Origin: Flavobacteriales bacterium
GTDB lineage: Bacteria > Bacteroidota > Bacteroidia > Flavobacteriales_F > PHOS-HE28
DNA: 64,000 nucleotides
Direction: 5' to 3'
Assembly (NCBI GenBank): GCA_020635725.1
Contig: JACJZF010000005.1
Coordinates: forward strand, 186,001-250,000
Shown here: piece by piece, positions 7,131 through 15,591 of the stretch
Numbering within the stretch: position 1 is the stretch's first letter
How the letters are laid out: each line of letters opens with the position of its first letter
Made by a program: the position numbers and the translations under genes
Notes under the pieces: generated by a model
The model's input: only the letters and a program-made list of their open reading frames with translations
Told to the model about the DNA's origin: nothing
Database searches by the model: none

Positions 7131-9440
7131 ATGCGCCTCACCCCTGCCCTTTTCCCGGTTCTGGCTTCGAGCGCCTTGGCTCAGGAACCGAGCGTGCCTG
7201 CAATCATCCCTAGTCCGGTCGAGTATCGCGTGGAGGAAGGTCGATGTAACCTGCAGTGCCCTTGGAGCATCGAGTTCGACAGCGGGGTACCGAAGGCGTT
7301 GGAGGACCTCTTGGAGGACGAGCTGACCAGGCTGCATGGTCCGCAGGTGCTGCAGTGCTTCGCCCCATTCCGCATCCGGTTCCAGTTGTTCACGCCGGAC
7401 ACCCTGCTGCCAGCGGAGTATTACGCCTTGGCCGTGCGCGGAAGCGGGATAACCGTTTCCGCCACGAACGAACAGGGTTTGTTCCGAGGCAGCCGCACGC
7501 TCGTCCAGCTGCTGGAGCAAGGCCGCGAGACCGGCTCCCTCCCTTGCCTGAGCATCACCGATTGGCCACGTTTCCCATGGCGCGGCATGCACCTCGATGT
7601 GGTCCGCCATTTCTTCCCGGTGGACTTCGTGAAGCAGTACATCGACCTGCTGGCGCGCTATAAGATGAACAGCTTCCACTGGCACCTGACCGATGATCAG
7701 GGCTGGCGGATCGAGATCAAGAGCCGCCCGAAGCTGACTGAGGTGGGCGCATGGCGCAGCGGCAGCCAGATCGGTCCCTATGCGCGTTTGGAGTTCGATA
7801 CCGTTCGCTACGGCGGCTATTACACGCAGGACGAGATCCGCGAAGTGGTGGCCTACGCGGCCGCGCGGCACATCAACGTGGTGCCGGAGATCGAGATGCC
7901 CGGCCACGCGCTGGCAGTGTTGGCGGCCTACCCGCAGGTGGGCTGTGCCGGAGGTCCTTACGCTGTGAACCGCGGCTGGGGCGTGTTCGAGGATGTCTTC
8001 TGCGCCGGCAACGACAGCACCTTCTCGCTGCTGGAAGATGTGCTCACGGAAGTGATGGACCTCTTTTCGAGCCCGTACATCCACATCGGTGGCGACGAAT
8101 GCCCCAAGGAGCGGTGGAAGGAATGCCCGAAATGCCAGGCTCGCTTGAAGGCCGAAGGGCTGAAGGACGAGCACGAACTACAGAGCTACTTCATCCAGCG
8201 GATCGAGCAATTCATGAATGCGAAGGGCCGGAAGATCATCGGCTGGGACGAGATCCTGGAAGGTGGCCTGGCGCCGAACGCGGCGGTGATGAGCTGGCGC
8301 GGCACCGATGGCGGTGTGGCAGCGGCGAAGAGCGGGCACTATGCGGTGATGAGCCCCGGCAGCCATTGCTACTTCGACCATTACCAGGGCGACCCCGCGA
8401 ACGAACCACTGGCCTTCGGCGGTTACACGACCTTGCAAAAGGTATACAGCTACGAGCCCATCCCCACCGAGCTGAACGCCGAGGAGGCGAAGTATATCCT
8501 CGGTGCGCAAGGCAACTTGTGGACGGAGTACATCCTTACGCCGGAGCACGCGGAATACATGGCCTTGCCGCGCATGCTGGCCTTGGCGGAGGTGCTGTGG
8601 ACGCCGAAAGAGAAGCGTGATGAGTCGGACTTCATCCAGCGGCTGGAGAAGGAGTTCATCAGGCTGGAGGAGATGCAGGTGAACACGAGCAAGAGCTTGT
8701 ACCAAGTGCAATGGAGGCTCATTCCAGCTGATACTCCTGGTCGGATGTACTTCCAGCCGCGTATTTCAATGAAGGATCGTGAAGTGATCGGCTTTATTGT
8801 CGAGCCAAACAATAACCGTCTCGGGCGTGAAGGGAAACCCTGGCTGATTGATACTACTTGTCGCATCATGGCATTCGCCACCCACCTCGAAGGCGAGGAG
8901 CCTGGTTGGACTCCGAATTCGACGATTGATATCCACTTCAACCTGGCAACCGCCCGGCCCATCACCCTCAGCGTTCCGCCCAACGAGCGCTACAACGAAG
9001 GCGGCGCCTTCACCTTGGTCGATGGCATCACAGCGCAGGAGAAGCGCGTGAACACCGAGTGGCTGGGTTGGAAGGAGGATGTCACCATCACGGTGGATCT
9101 GGGCAGCGTGCAGGACATCAGCCACATCGGCATCGGCGCGCTGAACGAGACCTACAGCTGGATCCATTTACCCCGAACCGTGGACTTTTTCACCAGTACC
9201 GACGGCACCAAATTCACTGTCGTTGGGGCTGATAACGCGCAACTCATACTTCCTGATGGAGCCGAACAACGCCAAGGCTCAATTGAAGCACCGCAGGGTA
9301 GAAAACAGTTCGTAACGCGAGGAAGGATGAAAGGCCGGTATGTGCGCGTATCCGTGCAGCATGGCGGCAAAATTCCTGAAGGTTACCCCGGCGCCGGCAA
9401 CCCTGCCTGGATGTTCCTGGACGAGATCGAGGTGCGTTAG
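7131..9440 (+). CDS. Secreted beta-N-acetylhexosaminidase, GH20
   Basis: This 769-residue protein has a signal peptide ending near ALAQ (residue 18), a GH20b N-terminal domain, and a GH20 barrel opening with WPRFPWRGMHLDVVRHFF. The catalytic pair D322-E323 is in HIGGDECPKERW. The C-terminal 200 residues contain an F5/8-type (discoidin) carbohydrate-binding module (ITVDLGSVQDISHIGIG...). GH20 enzymes release terminal GlcNAc/GalNAc by substrate-assisted catalysis. The ATG at 7131 is chosen because upstream codons lack signal character. Less GC-rich patches occur around 8700-8940 and 9160-9370. The gene is divergent from rpsP. Confidence 0.88.
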   Translation: MRLTPALFPVLASSALAQEPSVPAIIPSPVEYRVEEGRCNLQCPWSIEFDSGVPKALEDLLEDELTRLHGPQVLQCFAPFRIRFQLFTPDTLLPAEYYALAVRGSGITVSATNEQGLFRGSRTLVQLLEQGRETGSLPCLSITDWPRFPWRGMHLDVVRHFFPVDFVKQYIDLLARYKMNSFHWHLTDDQGWRIEIKSRPKLTEVGAWRSGSQIGPYARLEFDTVRYGGYYTQDEIREVVAYAAARHINVVPEIEMPGHALAVLAAYPQVGCAGGPYAVNRGWGVFEDVFCAGNDSTFSLLEDVLTEVMDLFSSPYIHIGGDECPKERWKECPKCQARLKAEGLKDEHELQSYFIQRIEQFMNAKGRKIIGWDEILEGGLAPNAAVMSWRGTDGGVAAAKSGHYAVMSPGSHCYFDHYQGDPANEPLAFGGYTTLQKVYSYEPIPTELNAEEAKYILGAQGNLWTEYILTPEHAEYMALPRMLALAEVLWTPKEKRDESDFIQRLEKEFIRLEEMQVNTSKSLYQVQWRLIPADTPGRMYFQPRISMKDREVIGFIVEPNNNRLGREGKPWLIDTTCRIMAFATHLEGEEPGWTPNSTIDIHFNLATARPITLSVPPNERYNEGGAFTLVDGITAQEKRVNTEWLGWKEDVTITVDLGSVQDISHIGIGALNETYSWIHLPRTVDFFTSTDGTKFTVVGADNAQLILPDGAEQRQGSIEAPQGRKQFVTRGRMKGRYVRVSVQHGGKIPEGYPGAGNPAWMFLDEIEVR

Positions 9441-9467
9441 GAACGATCTTTGTCAGGCCCGAACGCC

Positions 9468-9797
9468 ATGAAACAGATCATCGCCCTCGCTCTCGTCCTA
9501 TTCGGGTTCTCGGCTGCAGCGCAGAACACCATATACAGCCACGCCATAGGCAACTGGCGCAATGGGCCGGTGGTGTTCATCACCCCGCTGATCGAGACCA
9601 CTGAGGCCACCACCAAGCCGCAGCTGAAGGAACAGTTCCGGGCCCAGTACCCCGAGTTGAAAGAAATCCCGGACACCGACTTGGATGTGCTGCTCTTCGG
9701 CACACCGGAAGAGGGCAACGACAGCCGCTTGACGCTTGAACGCAAGTACGGCATGCGCAAGCTGGAGGTGGTGATGCTCGAGCTTCCGAAGGACTAA
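9468..9797 (+). CDS. Small secreted protein of unknown function
   Basis: This 109-residue protein has a clear signal peptide (MKQIIALALVLFGFSAAAQ) and a mature part of about 90 residues with no family I recognise. The mature part contains ITPLIETTEATTKPQLKEQF and a LLFGTPEEGNDSRLTLERKYG segment. The ATG at 9468 is 27 nt after the hexosaminidase stop, so it may be co-transcribed; a CGATCTTTG box in the gap could also start its own mRNA. Its stop overlaps that of the convergent gene by 4 nt (CTAA). It is real as judged by the signal peptide and frame-specific composition. Confidence 0.6.
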   Translation: MKQIIALALVLFGFSAAAQNTIYSHAIGNWRNGPVVFITPLIETTEATTKPQLKEQFRAQYPELKEIPDTDLDVLLFGTPEEGNDSRLTLERKYGMRKLEVVMLELPKD

Positions 9798-10897
9798 CGT
9801 TCCACGATCATCCGGAGCGAACTCCGGCGCCCTTCTCCGCTGACCAGCACCGTGTAGGCACCCTCGGGCAGCGCGGCTACGCTGAAGAAGCGAGCGCCTT
9901 GGTCGCGAGCGCGCAGTACGCAGCGACCGGTTTCATCCAGGACCTCGATCGACAGGTTTCCCTCCCACCCTTCGACATGCACCATTTCCGTGGCAGGCTG
10001 GGGTGATAAGCGCAACGACGGGTCGATGGTAGCACGTGCTTCCACGGTCTGCACAATGGCCACGCGCCAGAGTGCCGCCAGATGCGATCCGGTGAGCTCA
10101 TTGCTGAAGACCCATTCATCCGGCGACCACCACGCGATGCCTTCGGTCTGGTGATCCAGGAGGTCGAACTCGCGGCGAACGCCTTCACCGCTGAGGAATG
10201 CGTGCCCGGCAGGGTTGCCGAAGAGCACGGTGAACGGCCGCAATGGAGAGAGGCCGTGCCCCAAGAGCACCAATCGGCCATCGGTGGCGAGCGATGCTGC
10301 CGTGATCACGCCTTGCGCGTCGAAGAGCTCCCGTGCCTCGGCCGTATGGGTGCCCGGTGTGGCAGGCAAGGCATACAATCGGGTCTGGCCATCGAGCCAG
10401 CGCTTGGTGAAGAGGAAGAGGCTGTCATCGATGGCGATGAAGGCCTCGCAATCGTAGTTGTTGCTATCGAAGGCGGGCGTGAAATCGACCTGGTCGGAAT
10501 AGGTGAACCGGATCGTGTCCACCTCGATCGCCGTGGTCGATTCGTTCTCCAGCGCCCATCGCGGGATGCGGTAGATGCGCAAATCGGTGCGCGATCCCAG
10601 GTTGTTGCCGAAATCGCCGATGTAGACCCAGTCCTCGTCGGCGGTGATCTCCTCCATGTCCACGTTGGTGGCGCCCAGCAGCTGCACCGTTCGCAGCACC
10701 GATCCATCCGCAGCGCTCACTTGGTACAGATCGGCCGGGTTCCCGCTGTCGAGCACGGTCCACAGGGCATCGCCGATGAGCAGGAGGCCGCTCGTCTCGT
10801 TCATCTGCGCGGGCAGGTCGCAGAGGTGCTCCGGCACCAGCAGTTGCGCGTGCGTGGCGGTGGAAGCGAGCAGGAAGGCGAAGCAGATGGGCCGCAT
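9794..10897 (-). CDS. Secreted beta-propeller-like protein with T9SS sorting tail
   Basis: This 367-residue protein has a signal peptide ending at THAQ. It carries the Flavobacteria-type propeller motif set: NETSGLLLIGDALWTVLDSG, then VDMEEITADEDWVYIGDFGN and a LRIYRIPRWAL strand. The last 70 residues are a Por secretion tail (LRLSPQPATEMVHVEGWEG, EVLDETGRCV, LPEGAYTVLV). Export through the type IX secretion system and surface attachment or release is inferred from that tail. No catalytic residues are apparent. The gene is convergent with the small secreted protein at 9468-9797. Confidence 0.7.
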   Translation of the reverse strand: MRPICFAFLLASTATHAQLLVPEHLCDLPAQMNETSGLLLIGDALWTVLDSGNPADLYQVSAADGSVLRTVQLLGATNVDMEEITADEDWVYIGDFGNNLGSRTDLRIYRIPRWALENESTTAIEVDTIRFTYSDQVDFTPAFDSNNYDCEAFIAIDDSLFLFTKRWLDGQTRLYALPATPGTHTAEARELFDAQGVITAASLATDGRLVLLGHGLSPLRPFTVLFGNPAGHAFLSGEGVRREFDLLDHQTEGIAWWSPDEWVFSNELTGSHLAALWRVAIVQTVEARATIDPSLRLSPQPATEMVHVEGWEGNLSIEVLDETGRCVLRARDQGARFFSVAALPEGAYTVLVSGEGRRSSLRMIVER

Positions 10898-11019
10898 GCT
10901 GCAAGGTGGCGAATCGTGGACACTGACCGTAGCGGAGATGCGATAGTTGTGACGAGCGCTGCCTGTGGCCTCCGGTTTGTCCTGACACGGCCGGGGAATA
11001 GCCGCGCCGGACCTCCCGA

Positions 11020-11027
11020 TAAATTCG
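11020..11027 (+). promoter_or_regulatory. Candidate -7 box, possibly leaderless start (M1 peptidase)
   Basis: TAAATTCG ends 4 nt before the ATG at 11032, a spacing repeated in front of many genes here. Confidence 0.4.
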
Positions 11028-11031
11028 CCGC

Positions 11032-12768
11032 ATGCGGAAACTGGTCATCGCTCCCCTCCTGCTGCCTCTGGGATTGCTCGGTCAACTCGGGGAGTCCCGG
11101 TTGGGATTCACGCACGCGGACAGCCTGCGCGGGAGCATCGGGCCATACCGCGCGTGGTGGAACGTGGTCGCCTACGATGTCCGGGTCCGACCTGACTTCG
11201 AGACGCGCTCGATCATCGGAGCCACGCAGATCGCCTTCGATGCGTTGACCGCTGGGCAGCGCATGCAGATCGATCTGCAACAGCCGCTGGTGGTGGATAG
11301 CGTGCTCTCTGATGTGGCCACCTTCAAGGACGGAGCCATCGCGGTGTCGTATGCCGCCATACCCTTCGAGCACGATGGGGATGTTGTGTGGGTGGATCTT
11401 CCGCAGGCCATGAAGGCGGGTGAGGCCACCACCATCACGGTGTATTACCACGGTATTCCGCGAGCGGCCAAGAGCCCGCCTTGGGATGGCGGCTGGATCT
11501 GGCGGAAGGATGCGCAAGGCAATCCGTGGATGAGCGTGGCCTGCCAAGGCCTCGGGGCCAGTGTGTGGTACCCATGCAAGGACCACCAGAGCGATGAGCC
11601 GGAGAACGGCGCCAACCTGCGGATCACCGTGCCGGATAGCCTGCAGGCCATCGGTAACGGGCGGTTGCGGGGCACCGTGAAGAATGCTGATGGCACCACC
11701 ACCTGGAACTGGCAGGTGAAGTCGCCGATCAACACCTACAACCTGGTGCCTTATATCGGGAAGTACGCGCACTGGAGCGAGACGTACGCTGGGGTCGATG
11801 GCACGCTCGATTGCGACTACTGGGTGCTGGCTGCGAACGAGTCCCGCGCCCGTGAGCAATTCAAGCAGGTGCCCGCCATGCTGCGCTGCTTCGAGTCGTG
11901 GTTCGGCCCCTACCCGTTCTATGCCGATGGTTATAAGCTGGTGGAGGCCCCGCACCTGGGCATGGAACACCAGAGCGCCGTGGCCTACGGCAACGGGTTC
12001 CAGAACGGCTACCGCGGCATGGATCTGAGCGGCACCGGCCATGGGCTGCAGTGGGACTACATCATCATACACGAGAGCGGGCACGAGTGGTTCGGCAATA
12101 GCATCACCACGGCCGATATCGCCGATATGTGGGTGCATGAGGGCTTCACCGACTACAGCGAGGCCATCTTCACCGAATGCCAGCAAGGCAAGCAGGCGGC
12201 AGAGGAGTACGTCATCGGGCTGCGGAAGAACATCCGCAACGACAGGCCCATCATCGGCCCATATGGCGTGAACGAAGAAGGCAGCGGCGACATGTACTAC
12301 AAGGGCGCCAACCTCATCCACATGATCCGGCACATCATCGGCGACAGCACCTTCAAGGCGATGCTGCTGGAGATGAACCGCCGCTACCATCACAGGGTGG
12401 TGACGAGCGCGGAGATCGAGGACTTCATGATCGGCTTCAACGAGCGCACGAAGCGGCTCCTGAGCAAGAGCATCTTCGACCAGTACCTGCGGACGACGAA
12501 ACTGCCGGTGCTGGAGTGGGGCTTGGCGAAGGGCGAGCTGTGGTGTCGCTGGCAGAACGGTATCGACGGATTCAGCATGCCGGTCGCATTCACCGATGTT
12601 GGTGGGTCGATCGGCCCGGTGCGGGTCGGCACGGATTGGACCCGAGCCGCCTCGGGGCTGAAGGGGTCACGAGCTATCGCGATCGATCGCAACTGGTACA
12701 TCGTCGATAAACCGATGATGAAGGCGCGGCTCAAGAAGGCGCTGCGCGGCAGAAGTGCCGACGAATGA
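11032..12768 (+). CDS. Secreted M1-family metallopeptidase
   Basis: This 578-residue protein has a signal peptide (MRKLVIAPLLLPLGLLGQ). It contains an N-terminal beta domain with the PYRAWWNVVAYDV start typical of exported M1 peptidases, the substrate motif variant GMEHQSAVAYGNG, and the zinc site HESGH (H347, H351) with the third ligand E370 in WVHEGFTDY. M1 enzymes trim N-terminal residues from peptides; the short C-terminal part lacks the long ARM domain of PepN. It is one of several secreted peptidases in the window, in line with a peptide-scavenging lifestyle. Confidence 0.85.
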   Translation: MRKLVIAPLLLPLGLLGQLGESRLGFTHADSLRGSIGPYRAWWNVVAYDVRVRPDFETRSIIGATQIAFDALTAGQRMQIDLQQPLVVDSVLSDVATFKDGAIAVSYAAIPFEHDGDVVWVDLPQAMKAGEATTITVYYHGIPRAAKSPPWDGGWIWRKDAQGNPWMSVACQGLGASVWYPCKDHQSDEPENGANLRITVPDSLQAIGNGRLRGTVKNADGTTTWNWQVKSPINTYNLVPYIGKYAHWSETYAGVDGTLDCDYWVLAANESRAREQFKQVPAMLRCFESWFGPYPFYADGYKLVEAPHLGMEHQSAVAYGNGFQNGYRGMDLSGTGHGLQWDYIIIHESGHEWFGNSITTADIADMWVHEGFTDYSEAIFTECQQGKQAAEEYVIGLRKNIRNDRPIIGPYGVNEEGSGDMYYKGANLIHMIRHIIGDSTFKAMLLEMNRRYHHRVVTSAEIEDFMIGFNERTKRLLSKSIFDQYLRTTKLPVLEWGLAKGELWCRWQNGIDGFSMPVAFTDVGGSIGPVRVGTDWTRAASGLKGSRAIAIDRNWYIVDKPMMKARLKKALRGRSADE

Positions 12769-12778
12769 TCGGAGCGCG

Positions 12779-12786
12779 TATGTTCG
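12779..12786 (+). promoter_or_regulatory. Candidate -7 box, possibly leaderless start (HExxH protein)
   Basis: TATGTTCG ends 4 nt before the ATG at 12791 and lies just after the stop codon of the M1 gene. Confidence 0.4.
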
Positions 12787-12790
12787 GGGT

Positions 12791-13903
12791 ATGCGCGCAC
12801 CGCTGCTCCCGCTGATTGCCCTGGCTCTCCCAGCCACCGCCGCCACCTTCACCATCACGCATTTCGGCACCCCGCCCGAGGCGCAGGTCGCTATCGCGCA
12901 CGCCGCCGACATCTGGGGCGGCATCCTCGTGAGCGATGTGCCCATCAAGGTGGCGGTGAGCTGGTCGCCGCTCGGTGGCAGCGCGCTGGGCGTCACCTTT
13001 CCCAACGGCCGCCGCGATTTTCAGGATGCCCCAGTGCCTTCGACCTGGTACGCGACCGCCTTGGCGAACAGCATTGCCGGCACGGAGCTGAACCCGGGTG
13101 AGGACGACATCAACGTGTATCTGAACAGCAGCACGAACTGGTACTATGGGCTCGATGGCGCAACCCCGTCCGGGCAGTACGATCTCGTGAGCGTGGCCTT
13201 GCACGAGCTGGGCCATGGCCTCGGCTTCGTCGGGCTGGCGAAGAAGGTGGACGATGAAGGTTCCTTCGGCACCCTGCTGGCTTCGGACTTCGCGCCGTTG
13301 ATCACCACGTTCCCGTGGCCTGAGCAGGATACGCTGCCGGGCATCTTCGACCGTTTCCTCACCAGTACGGCAAGCGGCCCGCTGACCTTCCTCGATAACC
13401 CGAGCAGCGCGCTCGGTACCGCCTTCACCAGCAACCAGGTCTATTTCAACGGCGCTTACGCCATGGCCGCGAACGACGGTAACACCGCGCGCATCTATGC
13501 GCCCGCGGCATTCGCGCTCGGCAGCAGCTGCGTGCACCTGAACGAGGCCACTTATCCCAATGGCAATCCCAACGAGCTCATGACCCCGTTCAGCTCCGCA
13601 GGCCAATCGAATCATTGGCCGGGTCCCATCGCCATCGGGGTGATGCGCGACATCGGCTGGACCGTGGCCCCCGATGTGGGGCTGCCTGAGCGGGGCTTCG
13701 CGGCCTACCGACCCTATATCGATGCCGACCTTCGTCTTCGGGTGATCGGTGGCGCGCACCACCAATGGCTCGCCGTGCACGATGCCCAAGGCCGACGATT
13801 GGGCGCCTTCCGTGCCGATGAGCCCTACCCGTTGCACGGGCTCGCGGCCGGATTGTACGTGGTGCGCGGCGCAGGTTGGGCGAAGCCCGTGATCCTGCGG
13901 TGA
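12791..13903 (+). CDS. Secreted zinc metallopeptidase-like protein (HELGHGLGF)
   Basis: This 370-residue protein has an N-terminal signal peptide (MRAPLLPLIALALPATAA). HELGHGLGF at 138-146 is an HExxHxxG zinc motif, but the third histidine of classical metzincins is absent at the usual place. The upstream DDINVYLNSSTNWYYG segment and the later NGNPNELMTPF stretch match a Bacteroidota family of predicted exported proteases. The C-terminus (LRVIGGAHHQWLAVHD..., AAGLYVV) looks like a compact T9SS tail. The ATG at 12791 fits the signal peptide; the in-frame region from 12755 overlaps the M1 gene and is unlikely to be translated. Confidence 0.65.
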   Translation: MRAPLLPLIALALPATAATFTITHFGTPPEAQVAIAHAADIWGGILVSDVPIKVAVSWSPLGGSALGVTFPNGRRDFQDAPVPSTWYATALANSIAGTELNPGEDDINVYLNSSTNWYYGLDGATPSGQYDLVSVALHELGHGLGFVGLAKKVDDEGSFGTLLASDFAPLITTFPWPEQDTLPGIFDRFLTSTASGPLTFLDNPSSALGTAFTSNQVYFNGAYAMAANDGNTARIYAPAAFALGSSCVHLNEATYPNGNPNELMTPFSSAGQSNHWPGPIAIGVMRDIGWTVAPDVGLPERGFAAYRPYIDADLRLRVIGGAHHQWLAVHDAQGRRLGAFRADEPYPLHGLAAGLYVVRGAGWAKPVILR

Positions 13904-13946
13904 TCGGCGATTGCCCCCGTGGCCGCTTCCCCTAATTTAGCCGACC

Positions 13947-14336
13947 ATGCTTCGCGGATCCCTGCTCCTCTCCCTGCTGATCTTGCTCGTCACCTCCTGC
14001 AGCACGCACCGCTACGTAGCGGCCAGCCACCCCAACGGCAAGCCCGAAGTGGTGGTGTACATGAAGGGGAAAGGTGAGGATGCGGTGAAGGTGATGGAGA
14101 AGGTGTACTATCCCAATGGCAAGCTGGAATACGTGGGGCATTTCGAGAACGGCGTGGAGCACGGCGAGTGGACCTACTACTACGAGAACGGCACCAAGAA
14201 GTACGTGGAGCATTGGGAGAACGGCGTGGAGCATGGCATCCACTACGATTACAGCCCCGATGGCCAGGTGTACCGTGAGCTCCACTACGACCATGGCCAC
14301 CTGGTGAAGGAGGTGGATCGGAGCAAGCCCCAATAG
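13947..14336 (+). CDS. MORN-repeat lipoprotein (YwqK-like)
   Basis: This 129-residue protein starts with a lipoprotein signal (LILLVTSC, lipobox cysteine near residue 18) followed by three or four MORN-type repeats: YYPNGKLEYVGHFENGVEHG, then TYYYENGTKKYVEHWENG and a YSPDGQVYRELHY strand. Such repeats form stacked beta-hairpins; no enzymatic role is known. The annotation YwqK antitoxin is common for this fold, but no toxin gene lies nearby. TAATTTAG ends 6 nt before the ATG. The following GT87 gene starts 4 nt after the stop, so the two probably form an operon. Confidence 0.8.
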   Translation: MLRGSLLLSLLILLVTSCSTHRYVAASHPNGKPEVVVYMKGKGEDAVKVMEKVYYPNGKLEYVGHFENGVEHGEWTYYYENGTKKYVEHWENGVEHGIHYDYSPDGQVYRELHYDHGHLVKEVDRSKPQ

Positions 14337-14340
14337 CGCG

Positions 14341-15591
14341 ATGCCCGGCTGGAGCCGTTACCCCGGCCGCTTCGTCATCATCCTGCTGATCGCCTCGGCG
14401 CTGTTCCTCACGCTGGAAGCCATCAACGGAAGGCTCTGGCTGAACGATTTCCGCGTGTATTACGATTCGGCCAGGGCCTTGCTCCACGGCGAACCGGTTT
14501 ACGGCGTGTCGCACGGGCTCTCCTCGGGCTACTTCAAATACGCGCCGGCGATGGCCATGGCCTACGCACCCCTGGCGGTGCTCCCGTACCCGGCCGCGGC
14601 AGCGCTTCAATTCGCGCTCATCGTGCTGGCCTTCGTGGGAGCGGCCACGCGTTGCGATCGCCTGAGCCGAATGGGCATCCTCCCTGGCGCGGAACCGCGA
14701 TACGCGGTGCTCTTCATCACCACGCTCCTGGTGGGCGCCAACCTGCATCGTGAGTTGCATCTCGGGAACATCAACATCCTGCTGGTGTGGCTGCTGCTGC
14801 TCGGCGCCGACCGCCTCCTTGCCGGGCGCGACCGATTCGCCGGCGTGCTCTTCGGCATGGCCATGCTGGCGAAGCCGCACTTCGTGATCCTGCTGCCCTG
14901 GCTGTTTCTCCGTTGGCGGCCACAGGTGCTGCTGGGCTCAGCGATGGCCCTGGCAGCAGGCTTGTTGCTGCCCCTGCCCTTTTTGGGCGTGGAGCGCTTC
15001 GCGCAGCTCAACGGGGAGTGGCTCGCGGCGATGGCGGGTCACAACGCCTCGTTGATTTACCACGGCGGCGATGCCTACAACGCGGTGGACACGGCCTACT
15101 CCTTCGTGCATCGCGCGGTGCTCAAGCATGTGCCGGGAATCACCGATGCGGTCTCGGTAGCCCTTGTCCTGGGCGCGGCCGCGCTCCTCGGATTGCTGCT
15201 GTTGCTCCATGATCGTCGGCAGGAGCAGCGTGAGCCGGTCGCGGCCCGCAACCTCCTGATGGAGTTCTGCCTCCTGCTCGCTTGCGTGCCCTCGCTCACG
15301 CTCACGGACAGCAACCATTTCCTCTTCGCCATGCCGCTGATCCTCGTGGTGGTGCTGCACCTGCTCGCCAGCGCCGTTCCTCGGTGGTTCGTCGTGCTGG
15401 CCGTGCCGGTACTGGTGCTGCACGGCGGCAACTGGGCCGATGCGCTGGGACCGCTGAGCGACCGCATGGTGCATTACGGCGTTCTCGGCATGGCCAACCT
15501 GGGCTTGATCGGGCTGGGTGCCGCGCTGCTCTTCCTCCGCCCGTTGAACCTCGAGCGCCATGTGGTGTCAACCCCGAAACCCCTCCCATGA
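14341..15591 (+). CDS. Polytopic glycosyltransferase family 87 (DUF2029) protein
   Basis: This 416-residue integral membrane protein has about ten hydrophobic segments. The FRVYYDSARALLHGEPVYG loop after the first helix and the FKYAPAMAMAYAPLAVLPY segment are typical of GT87/DUF2029 polyprenyl-phosphate-dependent mannosyltransferases (PimE group). A GT-C fold with an acidic residue in the first extracytoplasmic loop is expected (D40 in LNDFRVYY). The acceptor is unknown. The stop overlaps the next start codon as ATGA, so translation of the two is likely coupled. Confidence 0.75.
   Translation: MPGWSRYPGRFVIILLIASALFLTLEAINGRLWLNDFRVYYDSARALLHGEPVYGVSHGLSSGYFKYAPAMAMAYAPLAVLPYPAAAALQFALIVLAFVGAATRCDRLSRMGILPGAEPRYAVLFITTLLVGANLHRELHLGNINILLVWLLLLGADRLLAGRDRFAGVLFGMAMLAKPHFVILLPWLFLRWRPQVLLGSAMALAAGLLLPLPFLGVERFAQLNGEWLAAMAGHNASLIYHGGDAYNAVDTAYSFVHRAVLKHVPGITDAVSVALVLGAAALLGLLLLLHDRRQEQREPVAARNLLMEFCLLLACVPSLTLTDSNHFLFAMPLILVVVLHLLASAVPRWFVVLAVPVLVLHGGNWADALGPLSDRMVHYGVLGMANLGLIGLGAALLFLRPLNLERHVVSTPKPLP

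Noticed and set aside
10082..11248. 388-codon plus-strand open frame
   Set aside because: It crosses the T9SS-tail protein in antisense and the start of the M1 gene in another frame; its composition is not protein-like.
10801..12393. 530-codon minus-strand open frame
   Set aside because: It is antisense to the M1 peptidase gene, whose zinc motif and signal peptide are clear.
12791..13903. True metzincin assignment for the HELGHGLGF protein
   Set aside because: The third His of the HExxHxxGxxH/D metzincin motif is absent at the expected position, so only a general zinc-peptidase-like call is made.
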